DNA from: Abditibacteriota bacterium
GTDB taxonomy: Bacteria; Armatimonadota; UBA5829
Reading direction: 5' to 3'
Length of the DNA: 6,212 nt
Assembly: GCA_017958015.1 (NCBI GenBank)
Contig: JAGDDM010000292.1
Location: 1 to 6,212 of the forward strand
The number at the start of each line of letters is the position of its first letter. Positions within the stretch are counted from its first letter, which is position 1. Positions 1 through 6,211 of this stretch are shown piece by piece. The notes below the pieces were generated by a model, which was given only the letters and a program-made list of their open reading frames with translations, searched no databases and had not been told where the DNA came from. A program made the position numbers and the translations under genes.

Positions 1-951
1 GCCGGCGGCGCCGACGCTCTCTGCGTGTCCTGCGTCAACGAAGGCATCGAACTTCGGAACGCGGGCATTACGAAAGATATCATAATTTTGGGCAGTATGC
101 CCTCGGAGGTTTGCGAGGAGATTGCCGCTTACAATCTCACACCCGCGGTGTGTTCACTCGAGTTCGCCGAAGCGCTGTCAAAGGCGGCGGCGAAGGTGAA
201 AGAGGGCGAAAAGCAAAAGATTCATCTGAAGCTGGACACCGGAATGGGGCGTATAGGCGTCCGCTCGGAGGAGGCTCCGGACTTCGCGGAGAAGCTCCGA
301 GCCTTCGGAAATCTGGACCTTGAGGGCATGTTCACCCACTTCCCCTGTTCCGACGAAATCGACAGAAGTTTCACCCTTGAGCAGATCGAGAAGTTCGCCA
401 AGGTACAGAGCGTGCTGAAAGTAAGGCTTCCCCACGCCGCCAACAGCGGCGCCGTTTTGGGCTATCCGGAGGCCTATTTCGCCGGCGTGCGGCCCGGAAT
501 TATCGTCTACGGCTACTATCCCTCCGACGAATGTCCCCGGACCATAGATTTGAAACGGGCTCTCACCCTCAAGACCGAAATAGCTTTTTTGAAAACCGTC
601 CCCGCCGGAACCTCCGTCAGTTACGGCAGGACCTACAAGACAAACAGACCGTCGAAGATTGCCACGCTGCCCATCGGTTACGCCGACGGCTATCCCCGGG
701 TTCTCTCCGGCAGAGGTGAGGCGGCTGTGCGGGGCGTTCGGGTGCCCATAGTGGGCAGAATATGCATGGACATGTGCATGGCGGACGTCACCGACGTTCC
801 CGGCGTAAGCGTGGGCGACGAGGTCACCCTCTACGGCGGCGGCTACGACTACCTCTCGGTGGACAAAATCGCCGAGAAGGCGGGAACGATTTCCTACGAA
901 CTCCTGTGCGCCATCGGCAACAGAGTTCCGAGAATATACATAAACGAATAA
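1..951 (+). CDS. alr: Alanine racemase, 5'-truncated by the window edge
   Basis: PLP-dependent enzyme that interconverts L- and D-alanine in the cytoplasm and supplies D-Ala for peptidoglycan. The frame is open from base 1 with good homology (it begins Ala-Gly-Gly-Ala-Asp-Ala-Leu), so 316 residues are visible and about 50-60 are missing. The missing part includes the PLP-binding lysine. The GTG at 25 is therefore an internal valine, not a start. Visible family landmarks are KLDTGMGRIG near base 229 (active-site Arg), FTHF near 331, HAANSG near 436, SYGRTY at 619-636 whose first Tyr (622-624) is the catalytic tyrosine contributed to the partner subunit, IGYADGYPR at 673-699 (Arg facing the PLP ring nitrogen), and CMDM near 763. 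The C-terminal beta domain is complete and stops at TAA 949-951. gpsA follows after 24 bases, so the two are probably cotranscribed. Nothing looks broken; identification is secure. Confidence 0.96.
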   Translation, partial: AGGADALCVSCVNEGIELRNAGITKDIIILGSMPSEVCEEIAAYNLTPAVCSLEFAEALSKAAAKVKEGEKQKIHLKLDTGMGRIGVRSEEAPDFAEKLRAFGNLDLEGMFTHFPCSDEIDRSFTLEQIEKFAKVQSVLKVRLPHAANSGAVLGYPEAYFAGVRPGIIVYGYYPSDECPRTIDLKRALTLKTEIAFLKTVPAGTSVSYGRTYKTNRPSKIATLPIGYADGYPRVLSGRGEAAVRGVRVPIVGRICMDMCMADVTDVPGVSVGDEVTLYGGGYDYLSVDKIAEKAGTISYELLCAIGNRVPRIYINE

Positions 952-953
952 GA

Positions 954-970
954 CTCCTTAGAGGAGGAGG
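954..970 (+). promoter_or_regulatory. Extended Shine-Dalgarno of gpsA, with small hairpin potential
   Basis: The purine run GAGGAGGAGG at 961-970 lies five bases before the ATG at 976 and fixes the gpsA start. CTCCT at 954-958 can pair with AGGAG at 962-966 around a three-base loop, which would hide part of the ribosome-binding site. The run contains more than one AGGAG register, so a free site may remain. The ribosome-binding role is well supported; the hairpin's effect is speculative. Confidence 0.7.
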
Positions 971-975
971 ATAAA

Positions 976-1971
976 ATGAAAATCACCGTACTGGGCTCCG
1001 GAAGTTGGGGCACCGCTCTCTCGATTGCCCTTTCCTACAAGGGCCACGAAATAACATTAAGCGGCAACGACGCGGACGTCACCGCGGACGTTGAGAACAA
1101 CCGAATGAACTCCCGGTATATTCCGGGGGTGACGTTGCCGGACAGCATTCACGCCACCTGCGACTACGGCAAGGCTCTCGCGGAGCCGGAGGCCGTTGTT
1201 TTCGCGCTCCCCAGCCACTGCTTCCGCCTTGTGCTCACGGAGATTAAAGACATAATCCCCGATGTGCTCACGGTGAACGCGGGCAAGGGTCTGGAACGGG
1301 GCACCGGCAAGCGGTCCTCCTACGTGGTTCGGGACGTTCTGGGTGAGGAGTTCGCCGCGAATACGGTGACTCTTTCCGGCCCCAACCTGGCCATGGAAGT
1401 CGCCAAGGGACTGCCCACCGCCACGGTACTCGCTTCGAAGAATCGGGAGAACACTTTGAAGGCTCAGGCCATGTTCTCCTCCGACCACTTCAGAGCCTAC
1501 ACTTCCGACGACGTGGCGGGCCTTGAGATAGGCGGCTCCTTCAAGAATATTTTGGCCATAGGCTCGGGCCTCTGTATGGGTTTGGGCTACGGCGACAACA
1601 CAAAGGCGGCGTTGGTTGCCAGAGGTCTGGCGGAAATGACCCGTCTGGGCGCCGTGTTCGGAGCAAAACAGTCCACCTTTATGGGCCTTTCCGGCGTGGG
1701 GGACATCATCGCCACATGCTCCAGCCGCCTTTCCCGCAACTTCTCCTTGGGCAGAATGCTGGGAGAGGGCAGGACTCTGGAGGAGAGTCTGAAGGCTCTG
1801 GACCAGGTTGCGGAGGGGGTTGAGACCTGCGCGGCGGCGGAGAAACTTTCGGAAGAATACAATGTGGCAATGCCCATTACCCACGAGATTCACGCGGTTT
1901 TGTTTGAGGGCAAAGACCCCAACGACGCGGTTAAGACACTCATGTCCAGGGATTTGAAATCCGAGGCTTGA
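976..1971 (+). CDS. gpsA: NAD(P)-dependent glycerol-3-phosphate dehydrogenase
   Basis: Cytosolic enzyme that reduces dihydroxyacetone phosphate to sn-glycerol-3-phosphate, the backbone precursor of phospholipids. It has 331 residues, the normal family length. The N-terminal Rossmann fold carries the dinucleotide motif GSGSWG (residues 7-12) and the RYIPGVTLPD segment (47-56). NAGKGLE (101-107) holds a conserved lysine. SGPNLAMEVAKGLPTA (134-149) is the family signature, with Asn-Leu where many homologues have Ser-Phe. The C-terminal helical domain has GGSFKN (186-191), whose Lys190 is the expected catalytic lysine, then GLGYGDNTKAALVARGLAEM (202-221) and SGVGDIIATC with SRLSRNFSLG (250-259) for substrate and cofactor contacts. 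The start is set by a strong Shine-Dalgarno five bases upstream. It follows alr closely in the same direction. No terminator is visible after its TGA, so some read-through into the sigma gene is possible. Confidence 0.98.
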   Translation: MKITVLGSGSWGTALSIALSYKGHEITLSGNDADVTADVENNRMNSRYIPGVTLPDSIHATCDYGKALAEPEAVVFALPSHCFRLVLTEIKDIIPDVLTVNAGKGLERGTGKRSSYVVRDVLGEEFAANTVTLSGPNLAMEVAKGLPTATVLASKNRENTLKAQAMFSSDHFRAYTSDDVAGLEIGGSFKNILAIGSGLCMGLGYGDNTKAALVARGLAEMTRLGAVFGAKQSTFMGLSGVGDIIATCSSRLSRNFSLGRMLGEGRTLEESLKALDQVAEGVETCAAAEKLSEEYNVAMPITHEIHAVLFEGKDPNDAVKTLMSRDLKSEA

Positions 1972-1997
1972 CAGACGGGAACTTTTTTATTTTGAAT
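1968..1997 (+). promoter_or_regulatory. Alternative sigma-A-like promoter before the ECF sigma gene
   Basis: TTGACA at 1968-1973, a perfect -35 hexamer overlapping the gpsA stop codon, is followed after 18 bases by TTGAAT at 1992-1997 (four of six matches to TATAAT). It is directly upstream of the sigma gene and could give basal expression. It overlaps the ECF-type candidate; the -10 is weak, so confidence is low. Confidence 0.3.
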
Positions 1998-2003
1998 CAC
2001 GTA
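1977..2003 (+). promoter_or_regulatory. Candidate ECF-type promoter, possibly autoregulatory
   Basis: GGGAAC at 1977-1982 resembles the AAC-containing -35 element of ECF sigma factors (GGAACTT in enterobacterial sigma-E, TGAAAC in Bacillus sigma-W). It is followed by a T-rich 17-base spacer and CGTA at 2000-2003, the sigma-W-type -10. Transcription would begin near 2010, about 20 bases before the sigma gene. ECF operons are commonly transcribed by their own sigma factor, so this is the expected place for such an element. The match is by eye from one site. Confidence 0.5.
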
Positions 2004-2029
2004 CTTAGTTACAGAAAGGCTGAGATGAC

Positions 2030-2614
2030 GTGATGACCACAGTAAAAACAATGACAAACGTTTCAAACGAAGACTACAGAGACGAGTTCGACGAGTTGGT
2101 AAGACGTCATCATAAGCAGGCGTACAACGTGGCTTACCGCATCGCGGGCAACCACGCCGACGCGGAGGACCTCGTGCAGGAAGCCTTCATGCGGGCGTAC
2201 CGGTTCTTCGGTCAGTACAAGCGTGAAATGCCTTTCGAAAGTTGGCTGTACAAGATTATGTCCAACGCCTTCATCGACATGCTCCGCAAACGGCCCAAGG
2301 TGCAGATTCGCTCTTTGGACAAGCCGGTGGAGACGGACGACGGCGAAGCCTCCTTTGAGGTGCCGGACAAGGGGCCTACTCCCGAAGAACAGACAATAGC
2401 CAACGAAACTCAGTCCGAAATAAAAAAGGCTCTCGACGAGTTGCCGGAAATGTTCCGAATGGCGGTTATTTACGCCGATATAGAGGGTCTTTCTTACGAA
2501 GAAATAGCCGAAGTTATGAATTGCAACATCGGTACGGTTCGGTCGAGAATCCACAGAGGACGCAAGCTCCTCAAAGACAAACTCACCGGCCGGGAAGGCT
2601 TCGACCTAGGGTAG
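2030..2614 (+). CDS. ECF-type RNA polymerase sigma factor (RpoE/SigW-like)
   Basis: A 194-residue group-IV sigma-70 family protein that directs RNA polymerase to a specific regulon, probably for envelope stress given its neighbours. Region 2 spans about residues 20-90: HKQAYNVAYRIAGN, DAEDLVQEAFMRAYRFF (44-60), then FESWLYKIMSNAFIDMLRK (69-87), which covers the -10-recognising part. A linker with GPTPEEQ (115-121) leads to region 4 (about 130-186), whose helix-turn-helix includes LSYEEIAEVMNCNIGTVRS (154-172) and binds the -35 element. There is no sigma region 1.1 or 3, as expected for ECF factors. The start is GTG 2030 or the adjoining ATG 2033; AGAAAGG at 2013-2019 lies 10 or 13 bases upstream, and ATG 2051 has no good ribosome-binding site. 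The anti-sigma gene begins seven bases after the TAG, which indicates coupled expression. The family is certain; the regulon is inferred. Confidence 0.95.
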   Translation: MMTTVKTMTNVSNEDYRDEFDELVRRHHKQAYNVAYRIAGNHADAEDLVQEAFMRAYRFFGQYKREMPFESWLYKIMSNAFIDMLRKRPKVQIRSLDKPVETDDGEASFEVPDKGPTPEEQTIANETQSEIKKALDELPEMFRMAVIYADIEGLSYEEIAEVMNCNIGTVRSRIHRGRKLLKDKLTGREGFDLG

Positions 2615-2621
2615 GTGTATT

Positions 2622-3164
2622 ATGAACTGTACAAAAGTAACCGCTCTTTTATCCGCTTATATCGACGGTGAGCTCACCGGCGCGGAAATGCTGGAAATCC
2701 GCCGCCATATCTCCTCCTGCTCCGACTGTGAGAGAGAAATGGAGAGTATAAAGTTCATCAAACGGGCTCTCTCGGATCTCCCCGCGGTTCAGCCCCGGGA
2801 AGGCTTCGAGGATATGATTTTCGCTCGGCTGGACACCGTGAAGGTTCCCGGATATGTTCGATTCTTTGACAGAATCGGCGGACTGTTCTCCGGTAAAGCC
2901 GGCGCCCTCACCGCTTCTCTCGCGGCCACCGTTGTTGTGGCTGCCCTCATCGGTATCGGCAGTCTTGTTCCCACAAGCACCGATTACTACAACGAAAACA
3001 GATTTAACCTCCCCGTGGCGGAAATTCCGCAGTATGCTCCTTCGAATTATTACGATGCGCAGAGTAGTGCCGAGTCTCAGTTTACCGCTCCTCTTCAGGT
3101 GGTAAGCGACGCCGACGCCATAAGCGGCAATACTTATTATTCTCCCGCGTCATTCGTATATTAG
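2622..3164 (+). CDS. Membrane-anchored zinc-binding (ZAS) anti-sigma factor
   Basis: A 180-residue protein predicted to hold the upstream ECF sigma factor inactive at the inner face of the membrane. The N-terminal domain has the ZAS zinc pattern: Cys3, then His29-X3-Cys33-X2-Cys36 (HISSCSDC), with the typical opening VTALLSAYIDGEL. A linker containing RFFDRIGGLFSGK precedes one transmembrane helix at about residues 94-116 (Ala/Val/Ile-rich), so the N-terminus should be cytoplasmic. The outer tail (117-180) has no domain I recognise. It is rich in Tyr, Ser, Ala and Asn, with eight tyrosines, is probably disordered, and ends Ser-Phe-Val-Tyr. The ATG at 2622 follows AGGTG at 2613-2617 by four bases; that ribosome-binding site overlaps the end of the sigma gene. 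The position directly after the sigma gene supports the pairing. Release probably involves regulated proteolysis, but the trigger and proteases are unknown. Confidence 0.92.
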   Translation: MNCTKVTALLSAYIDGELTGAEMLEIRRHISSCSDCEREMESIKFIKRALSDLPAVQPREGFEDMIFARLDTVKVPGYVRFFDRIGGLFSGKAGALTASLAATVVVAALIGIGSLVPTSTDYYNENRFNLPVAEIPQYAPSNYYDAQSSAESQFTAPLQVVSDADAISGNTYYSPASFVY

Positions 3165-3203
3165 AAAACCGCTATCATACAATTCGAATAAGGAGGTGCA
3201 TCT

Positions 3204-4658
3204 ATGCGCAAAATTTCTTTGCCTAAAGGTCACATCATCTTAATCTCCCTGCTGAGCATCGCTTTGGGATTTTCCCTGGCCGCCAACATCTACAAGGGCG
3301 GCACCATGGCTCCGCAGCCCCTCACAGCCGCTTCTCCCAAACAGGCAACCGTCGGTTGGGAATCCGGATTCGCCGATATAGCCGATCTCATGGCTCCTTC
3401 GGTTGTCACAATCACCTCGGAAAAAACGGTTACCACCCGCAGTTCCAACCCCTTTGAAGACTTCTTCGGTTTCGACCCCTTCGGCCGCGGCCGCGGCGGC
3501 ACCCAGAGCAGAGTGCAGCAGGCCACCGGCTCCGGCGTAATCGTCCGCTCCGACGGCTACATCATCACCAACAACCACGTGGTTGACGGCGCCGACAAAG
3601 TCACCGTCAGACTGAACGACGGCAGAGAACTTGAGGGTACCGCGGTTGTGGACCCCAGAACCGACCTGGCTCTCGTTAAGATTGACGCGGACAACCTCAC
3701 CGCCGCCGGTTTCGCCGATTCCGACAAACTCCGGGTAGGCGAGTGGGCCATCGCCATCGGTACTCCCTTCCAGCTGAAGAACACGGTCACCGTGGGCGTT
3801 ATCAGCGCTATCAGAACCGATTCTCCCATCGCCACGGAGAATACCTACATGCAGGAGTACATCCAGACCGACGCTTCCATCAACCCCGGCAACTCCGGCG
3901 GACCCTTGGTGAACGTTCACGGTCAGATTATCGGCATCAACTTCATGATTTACTCCAAGAGCGGCGGCAACATGGGCATCGGCTTCGCAATCCCCTCCAA
4001 CACCGTCAAGTACGTCATGAACGAGCTTATCAAGAACGGTAAGGTCACCAGAGGCTATCTGGGTCTCGTTCCCGCGGATCTCGATGAGGATACCAAGTCC
4101 ACCCTGGGCGTAAGCAGCGGCGTTCTGGTTGAGTCCATCGAAAAGGGCACTCCCGCCTATAAGGCCGGAATCAGAGTGAAGGACGTTATCGTCAAGATAG
4201 GCGACGAGGAAATAAAGACCTCCAACGACCTCAGAAACGTTGTTCAGCGCACCGCGCCGGGCACCAAGGTTGACGTGGAAGTTGTCCGCAACGGCGAAAA
4301 GCTGAAGTTCAACGTTGAGATGGGCGAAATGGGCTCCGATACCGTATCCGTCGGCGGCGAAAGCGAAAGCACCGATAACGATACCGGTATGGTGGTCTCC
4401 GACATCCCCGAATCCATGCGCGAACGCCTCGGCCTTGAGGACGATATGTCCGGAGTTCTCGTTCGGGAAGTTCAGGATGGATCCCCCGCCGGCCGGGCCG
4501 GAATCCGCTCCGGATACGTTATCACCGAAATCGGCAGCACACCGGTCAGGAACGTGACGGACTACAAAAAGGCTCTCCGGGGCGCGAAGAAAGGCAGCAC
4601 CTATCTGGTCACCGTCTTCGCCCAGGGCAGAACCTTCGTCAGAACCATGAAGCTGTAA
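3204..4658 (+). CDS. htrA: HtrA/DegP-DegQ-type serine protease with two PDZ domains
   Basis: An envelope protease and probable chaperone that degrades misfolded exported proteins. It has 484 residues. An N-terminal hydrophobic segment (about 9-28) is a signal peptide or anchor. The trypsin-like domain follows with an LA-type loop (NPFEDFFGFDPFGRGRGG, 82-99) and the complete triad: His125 in TNNHVVD, Asp154 in DPRTDLALVKI, Ser231 in GNSGGPL. PDZ1 covers about 283-372 with the GYLGL binding loop at 284-288. An acidic Ser/Asp/Glu linker (374-395) leads to PDZ2 (about 396-482). Two PDZ domains match the DegP/DegQ form of diderm bacteria rather than the single-PDZ form usual in Firmicutes. AGGAGGTG at 3191-3198 stands five bases before the ATG. 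The gene follows the anti-sigma gene by 39 bases with no clear terminator, so it is probably in the same operon. It may be a target of the sigma factor, may act on the anti-sigma factor, or both; only the first is common for DegP. Confidence 0.96.
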   Translation: MRKISLPKGHIILISLLSIALGFSLAANIYKGGTMAPQPLTAASPKQATVGWESGFADIADLMAPSVVTITSEKTVTTRSSNPFEDFFGFDPFGRGRGGTQSRVQQATGSGVIVRSDGYIITNNHVVDGADKVTVRLNDGRELEGTAVVDPRTDLALVKIDADNLTAAGFADSDKLRVGEWAIAIGTPFQLKNTVTVGVISAIRTDSPIATENTYMQEYIQTDASINPGNSGGPLVNVHGQIIGINFMIYSKSGGNMGIGFAIPSNTVKYVMNELIKNGKVTRGYLGLVPADLDEDTKSTLGVSSGVLVESIEKGTPAYKAGIRVKDVIVKIGDEEIKTSNDLRNVVQRTAPGTKVDVEVVRNGEKLKFNVEMGEMGSDTVSVGGESESTDNDTGMVVSDIPESMRERLGLEDDMSGVLVREVQDGSPAGRAGIRSGYVITEIGSTPVRNVTDYKKALRGAKKGSTYLVTVFAQGRTFVRTMKL

Positions 4659-4663
4659 AAGAC

Positions 4664-4707
4664 AAAAAATCGGCATCCTTTCCCATCGGGAAGGGATGCC
4701 TTTTTTT
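4664..4707. terminator. Bidirectional intrinsic terminator between convergent genes
   Basis: The arms GGCATCCTTTCCC (4672-4684) and GGGAAGGGATGCC (4688-4700) form a 13-pair stem with one T-G wobble and a three-base loop, ATC. Seven T follow on the plus strand (4701-4707), ending the htrA transcript. Six A precede the stem (4664-4669), giving six T on the minus strand after a two-base gap, so it should also stop the convergent gene. The plus-strand T run overlaps the minus gene's stop codon (4706-4708). Confidence 0.93.
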
Positions 4708-6211
4708 ATTTGTTGTCTTGCGCTATGAGGAAGCAGATGCCTATCAGGAAGGGCGCGCAGAACATGTAGGGCAGGGCGTAGCGGGACTCGCCGTTCACCG
4801 GGGACGCGAGGCACACCAGCAGAGTGAAGAGGCCGGGCAGGGCGACGAGAAGATACCTGTACGCCCGGCGTTTAATCATGAAGAAGCAGGCCGCGAACAT
4901 GAGCCATGTGAAGAAAGACACGCAGGTGAAGTTGCGGAGAATGAATGTTTGGTAGGTTGCCTTGGGAAGGAAAGAGACTGTTTTCGCGTACATACTGCAA
5001 TCGAGATGCTTAAAATCGTTCGGATATTTGTTTCTGTCAATTTCGTAATATTCCATGCGGATTTCCGGACTTGAGGTAAGCAATTTACGCAAATTGCTTT
5101 TTCTCTCTTTCCCGGGCGCGAAATAGGCGTATGTGTTGTTTGCCGTCGCGGCGAAAGCCTCAAGCGGATATCTTCGCGTTTGGCTGAGCCAAACCGACAG
5201 ATAACTTTTCAATTCCTCCGGGGTGGGTTGTTTTTGAGTACCCGCTTTCATGGGTTCTCCTTTAACGTTGTCGGCGCGGAAAGGACAGTAATTTTCGGAT
5301 AGGTTGTCGTAATCCAGTATCTTATCTATAATTTCTTTCTCATTATTCGGAATTTCGTTTCCCCGGTATTTTACGGTTCTCGCCGTTTGCTGGAAAGGCA
5401 GTGACAGCATTTCGGTTATGCTTCCTTCGGAAATATTACAAGCCGGCATTATGACTTTGTGTATCGCGAAATACACGACCAAGACGGTGATAAACGACGC
5501 GGCGACCTGTTTTTTCGACACGCCTTTAATAAACAGCATTATGAAAAGCGTGGGAACGAGAGTGTGTATTCCGTTGTTTCGCCACAGAACACACATTGCG
5601 GAAGCGACAATAAAACCCGCCGTTTGAATCGGTGACAGCTTGCCTTGCCGAATCAGGAGAAACAGAAATATCGTTAACACGGCAATCCAAAAAGCGTAAA
5701 CCATGTCTTTGGCAATATATATCGCGTAGAGCGCGACAGCCGGTGTGAACGCGAAAATCAGGAATAAAACGAACCGGGCGCAATGGGGAATCCTCCGCAG
5801 CAGATATATTATCCACGCGAACAGAGAAGCCATCAAAACCGTTTGGGATACGGTGAGAATAAACACGGCAATATTGTCGGAGCCTAAGGCTCTGCCGAAT
5901 TTCATCACGGCGCCGTATGTAAGCGTGGAAAACAGAGGATAGTTGTTGTCAAGCGGGATAATACCGAGAGATTGGAATATCTGAGACCAGAAATCACCGC
6001 AGGGAGAGCCGGGGTAACAGACAAGATAAGGAATCCACGCGACAATAAAAGCGCAGAAAGGGATAAAGAACGGCTTCCGGTCGAAGAAGAAAGAAAAGAA
6101 TTTATTATCGCTCTTCTCCGCCGGTTTCGCGTTTTCGATGTAGCCGAAAAGCAGATAAGCGAGGGTGAAGAATATGAGTCCGGAGCCCACAAAGAGGGCG
6201 GTGTATTTCAC
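4706..6211 (-). CDS. Polytopic membrane protein, DUF6020-like; start at window edge
   Basis: A hydrophobic protein of at least 501 residues. I see about 11-12 membrane segments: roughly 5-24, 47-65, 93-108, 112-137, 146-166, 168-187, 196-210, 214-230, 236-255, then a long hydrophilic stretch (256-425) and three more near 428-446, 451-470 and 478-497. Features I associate with DUF6020 proteins are YPGSPCGDFWSQ (66-77, with Asp73 in the first loop), DNNYP (88-92), RNNG (211-214), LPFQQTAR (271-278), NNTYAYFAPG (358-367) and GESRYALP (474-481). The layout recalls GT-C glycosyltransferases, where an acidic residue in the first outer loop is catalytic; this is inference only and the function is unknown. 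The visible GTG start at 6211-6209 has one base before it, so no ribosome-binding site can be judged and the gene may continue upstream. Most of the gene is AT-richer than its neighbours, but its 3' end is GC-rich. Confidence 0.8.
   Translation of the reverse strand: MKYTALFVGSGLIFFTLAYLLFGYIENAKPAEKSDNKFFSFFFDRKPFFIPFCAFIVAWIPYLVCYPGSPCGDFWSQIFQSLGIIPLDNNYPLFSTLTYGAVMKFGRALGSDNIAVFILTVSQTVLMASLFAWIIYLLRRIPHCARFVLFLIFAFTPAVALYAIYIAKDMVYAFWIAVLTIFLFLLIRQGKLSPIQTAGFIVASAMCVLWRNNGIHTLVPTLFIMLFIKGVSKKQVAASFITVLVVYFAIHKVIMPACNISEGSITEMLSLPFQQTARTVKYRGNEIPNNEKEIIDKILDYDNLSENYCPFRADNVKGEPMKAGTQKQPTPEELKSYLSVWLSQTRRYPLEAFAATANNTYAYFAPGKERKSNLRKLLTSSPEIRMEYYEIDRNKYPNDFKHLDCSMYAKTVSFLPKATYQTFILRNFTCVSFFTWLMFAACFFMIKRRAYRYLLVALPGLFTLLVCLASPVNGESRYALPYMFCAPFLIGICFLIAQDNK
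5078..5099. repeat. Perfect inverted repeat inside the minus-strand gene
   Basis: AAGCAATTT (5078-5086), a four-base loop ACGC, and AAATTGCTT (5091-5099) form a nine-pair perfect hairpin. A T-rich run follows on the plus strand from 5100, so it looks like a weak plus-strand terminator antisense to the gene. In the gene it encodes part of KSNLRKLL (about residues 371-378). It may be chance. Confidence 0.55.

Noticed and set aside
25..27. GTG as the start of alanine racemase
   Set aside because: The frame stays open to base 1 with family-like residues upstream, and starting here would remove the PLP-lysine region; the gene is cut by the window edge.
1057..1893. A 278-codon minus-strand open frame opposite gpsA
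   Set aside because: No recognisable domain and it lies wholly within a conserved enzyme gene; a codon-bias shadow.
1950..1962. Inverted repeat GGATTT-G-AAATCC at the end of gpsA as a terminator
   Set aside because: The loop is too small for the full stem, and the T run at 1983-1988 is about 20 bases away; not an intrinsic terminator.
2025..2033. Two-codon upstream frame ATG-ACG-TGA overlapping the sigma gene start
   Set aside because: Too short to distinguish from chance, and its ATG is as close to the ribosome site as the real start.
3150..3183. Separate promoter for htrA (TATCAT at 3173-3178 or TACAAT at 3178-3183)
   Set aside because: The -10-like hexamers are good but no -35 of either housekeeping or ECF type stands at a fitting distance; the 39-base gap fits operon read-through.
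3480..3500. GC palindrome CGGCCGCGGCCG in htrA
   Set aside because: It is explained by codons for the Gly-Arg-Gly-Arg-Gly loop of the protease LA region.
3240..4814. A 524-codon open frame on the minus strand opposite htrA and the intergenic terminator
   Set aside because: It runs antisense to a fully convincing protease, reads through a strong terminator, shows no recognisable domain and is low-complexity (Gly, Val, Asp-rich). It is explained by the GC-biased codon use of htrA.
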